From NCBI GenBank assembly GCA_036274645.1, contig DASUFH010000327.1:1-5806 (forward strand): DNA of 5,806 nucleotides. Reading direction: 5' to 3'. The stretch is from DASUFH01 sp036274645. GTDB lineage: Bacteria > Acidobacteriota > Terriglobia > 20CM-2-55-15. Below are positions 4,863 through 5,806 of this stretch, one piece after another. The notes beneath the pieces are model-generated. The model did not search any database. It was not told where the DNA came from and saw nothing but the letters and a program-made list of their open reading frames with translations. Both the position numbers and the translations under genes were made by a program. Every line of letters starts with the position of its first letter. Position 1 is the stretch's first letter.

Positions 4863-5806
4863 CTACTTTCCCGCGCTGACCAGGTTGGCGAACAACCGGT
4901 ACGCGCCCTTCACGCCTTCAGGAAGCTCCCGAAAGAAGACATATCCGGTGTAGATGTAGGTTCCCTTGCCGTATTTGGCCGTAACGAGGCCGCCCAGCAG
5001 GGGTTGTTCACCCGGATCGTTGCTTGCGAGCAGCGGGGTGTAACGTTGGTCCCACTGGCTGAGAAAGTAGGTACCCCGTTCCTGTACCCATCCGTTGAAG
5101 TCCTCTTCCGTGATCTTGTTTGGCCTGTTCAGCAATGAATTCGCGCTGTCGAGAATCCGTACCGGCGCGTCTTCCCGTGTGACCCGGAAGTTATTGTTGG
5201 ACGTCATGGTGAACGGGTACGGCCCAAGCTGGATATTGGGAACTTCGTTGGATCGGTTGTACTGTACGACCAGCGTTCCACCATGTTCGACATATTCCAG
5301 CAGCCGCGAATTGTTGGCCACGAGATCCGGACGCACAGCGTAGGCGCGAACGCCCAGAATAATGACGGGGAAGCGGGACAGGTCGCCCGATTCGAGGTCC
5401 ATGGCGTTCAGGTGGGTTACCTGTACATCCAGCTGTTCGAGAGCTTCCGCAACCCGATCGCCGGCGCCGTCGACGTAGCCGGCGGACGTGACATCGGTGC
5501 GAACATCGAAGATCTCCACCGTTGATTCAGCCGGGGCGTGAACGTAGCGCGTGTCAATGTGGGGATACGCGATGGTCGTGTATCCCTCGCGGAACTCCCG
5601 TCCACCCGAACGGGCGACGGCCCGAATCGGGAAGTTCCCGACCGGCGCGCCGGCCGGGACTGTGACCGTGAATGAAACGGACTTCTTCTCGCCCTGCCTG
5701 GAGAGTCGTGTGGTTTGTTCCACCGGTGAGACGGTCCATCCGGCGGGGATCTCCAGTCGGACAGATGTGTCCGTCGCGCTGGTATTCTGGTTTTCCAGCG
5801 TCACGG
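4863..5806 (-). CDS. PIG-L-type deacetylase family protein, C-terminal part (NEW3 and GATase-like tail)
   Basis: The last 313 codons are present, ending in TAG at 4865-4863. The frame is open to the right edge, so the start and the expected N-terminal catalytic PIG-L/LmbE domain lie outside. Numbering from the first whole codon, residues 1-75 form a NEW3/NPCBM-associated beta-sandwich: a TLENQNTSA strand, then PAGWTVSP, then a FTVTVPAGAPVGNF strand. Residues about 92-313 resemble the GATase-I-like tail of acidobacterial PIG-L proteins, with AGYVDGAGD (108-116), ALEQL (121-125), VIILGVRAYAVRPDL (147-161), GGTLVVQYNR (175-184), GWVQERGTYFL (238-248), and GKGTYIYTGY followed by a FFRELP...GAYRLFANL ending. 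No nucleophile cysteine is visible in this tail, so it is probably non-catalytic. Whether the whole protein is a working metal-dependent N-deacetylase cannot be judged without its N-terminus. It converges on the secreted-protein operon. Confidence 0.85.
   Translation of the reverse strand, partial: VTLENQNTSATDTSVRLEIPAGWTVSPVEQTTRLSRQGEKKSVSFTVTVPAGAPVGNFPIRAVARSGGREFREGYTTIAYPHIDTRYVHAPAESTVEIFDVRTDVTSAGYVDGAGDRVAEALEQLDVQVTHLNAMDLESGDLSRFPVIILGVRAYAVRPDLVANNSRLLEYVEHGGTLVVQYNRSNEVPNIQLGPYPFTMTSNNNFRVTREDAPVRILDSANSLLNRPNKITEEDFNGWVQERGTYFLSQWDQRYTPLLASNDPGEQPLLGGLVTAKYGKGTYIYTGYVFFRELPEGVKGAYRLFANLVSAGK

Noticed and set aside
4769..4879. A 36-codon plus-strand frame whose product repeats RKWEMD
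   Set aside because: The peptide repeat only reflects the 21-bp DNA period inside element 2; there is no ribosome binding site, and it overlaps the end of the opposing gene.

Overview
The window is GC-rich DNA with strongly GC-biased third codon positions. It most resembles an Acidobacteriota genome. The reasons are two large secreted proteins built from repeated carboxypeptidase-regulatory-like (transthyretin/Cna-B-like) domains, and the C-terminal part of a PIG-L-type deacetylase with the NEW3 plus GATase-like tail common in that phylum. This assignment is inferred from protein style, not from a marker gene.

Layout: (1) Bases 1-185, minus strand, hold the N-terminal 61 codons of a gene that runs off the left edge. 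It looks like a response-regulator receiver domain with glutamine where the phospho-accepting aspartate is expected. A good sigma70-like promoter (TTGACA-18-TAGAAT) lies upstream, and a terminator-like hairpin sits in the leader between promoter and start codon. (2) Bases 186-703 are a 518-bp divergent intergenic region. It carries that promoter and hairpin, a long inverted-repeat element with 40-bp perfect arms (363-525), and a second, unrelated nested palindrome (560-644). (3) Bases 704-4642, plus strand, hold two tandem, diverged paralogues with a signal peptide and about five beta-sandwich repeats each, separated by 27 bp and probably co-transcribed. (4) Bases 4643-4862 are a convergent intergenic gap almost filled by another long inverted-repeat element (4656-4846). 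(5) Bases 4863-5806, minus strand, hold the C-terminal 313 codons of the PIG-L-like protein, whose 5' end is beyond the window.

The most interesting structure is in the non-coding DNA. The elements at 363-525 and 4656-4846 have different interiors but share nearly identical ends (TCCCCGGTT-R-TCCATT on the left, AATGGACAA-K-CGGGGA on the right). They therefore look like two members of one non-autonomous hairpin or MITE-like family. No transposase, CRISPR array, RNA gene or defence system was seen. The protein-coding part is ordinary for a soil-type acidobacterium: exported proteins of unknown binding function next to an exported or envelope deacetylase-type protein.
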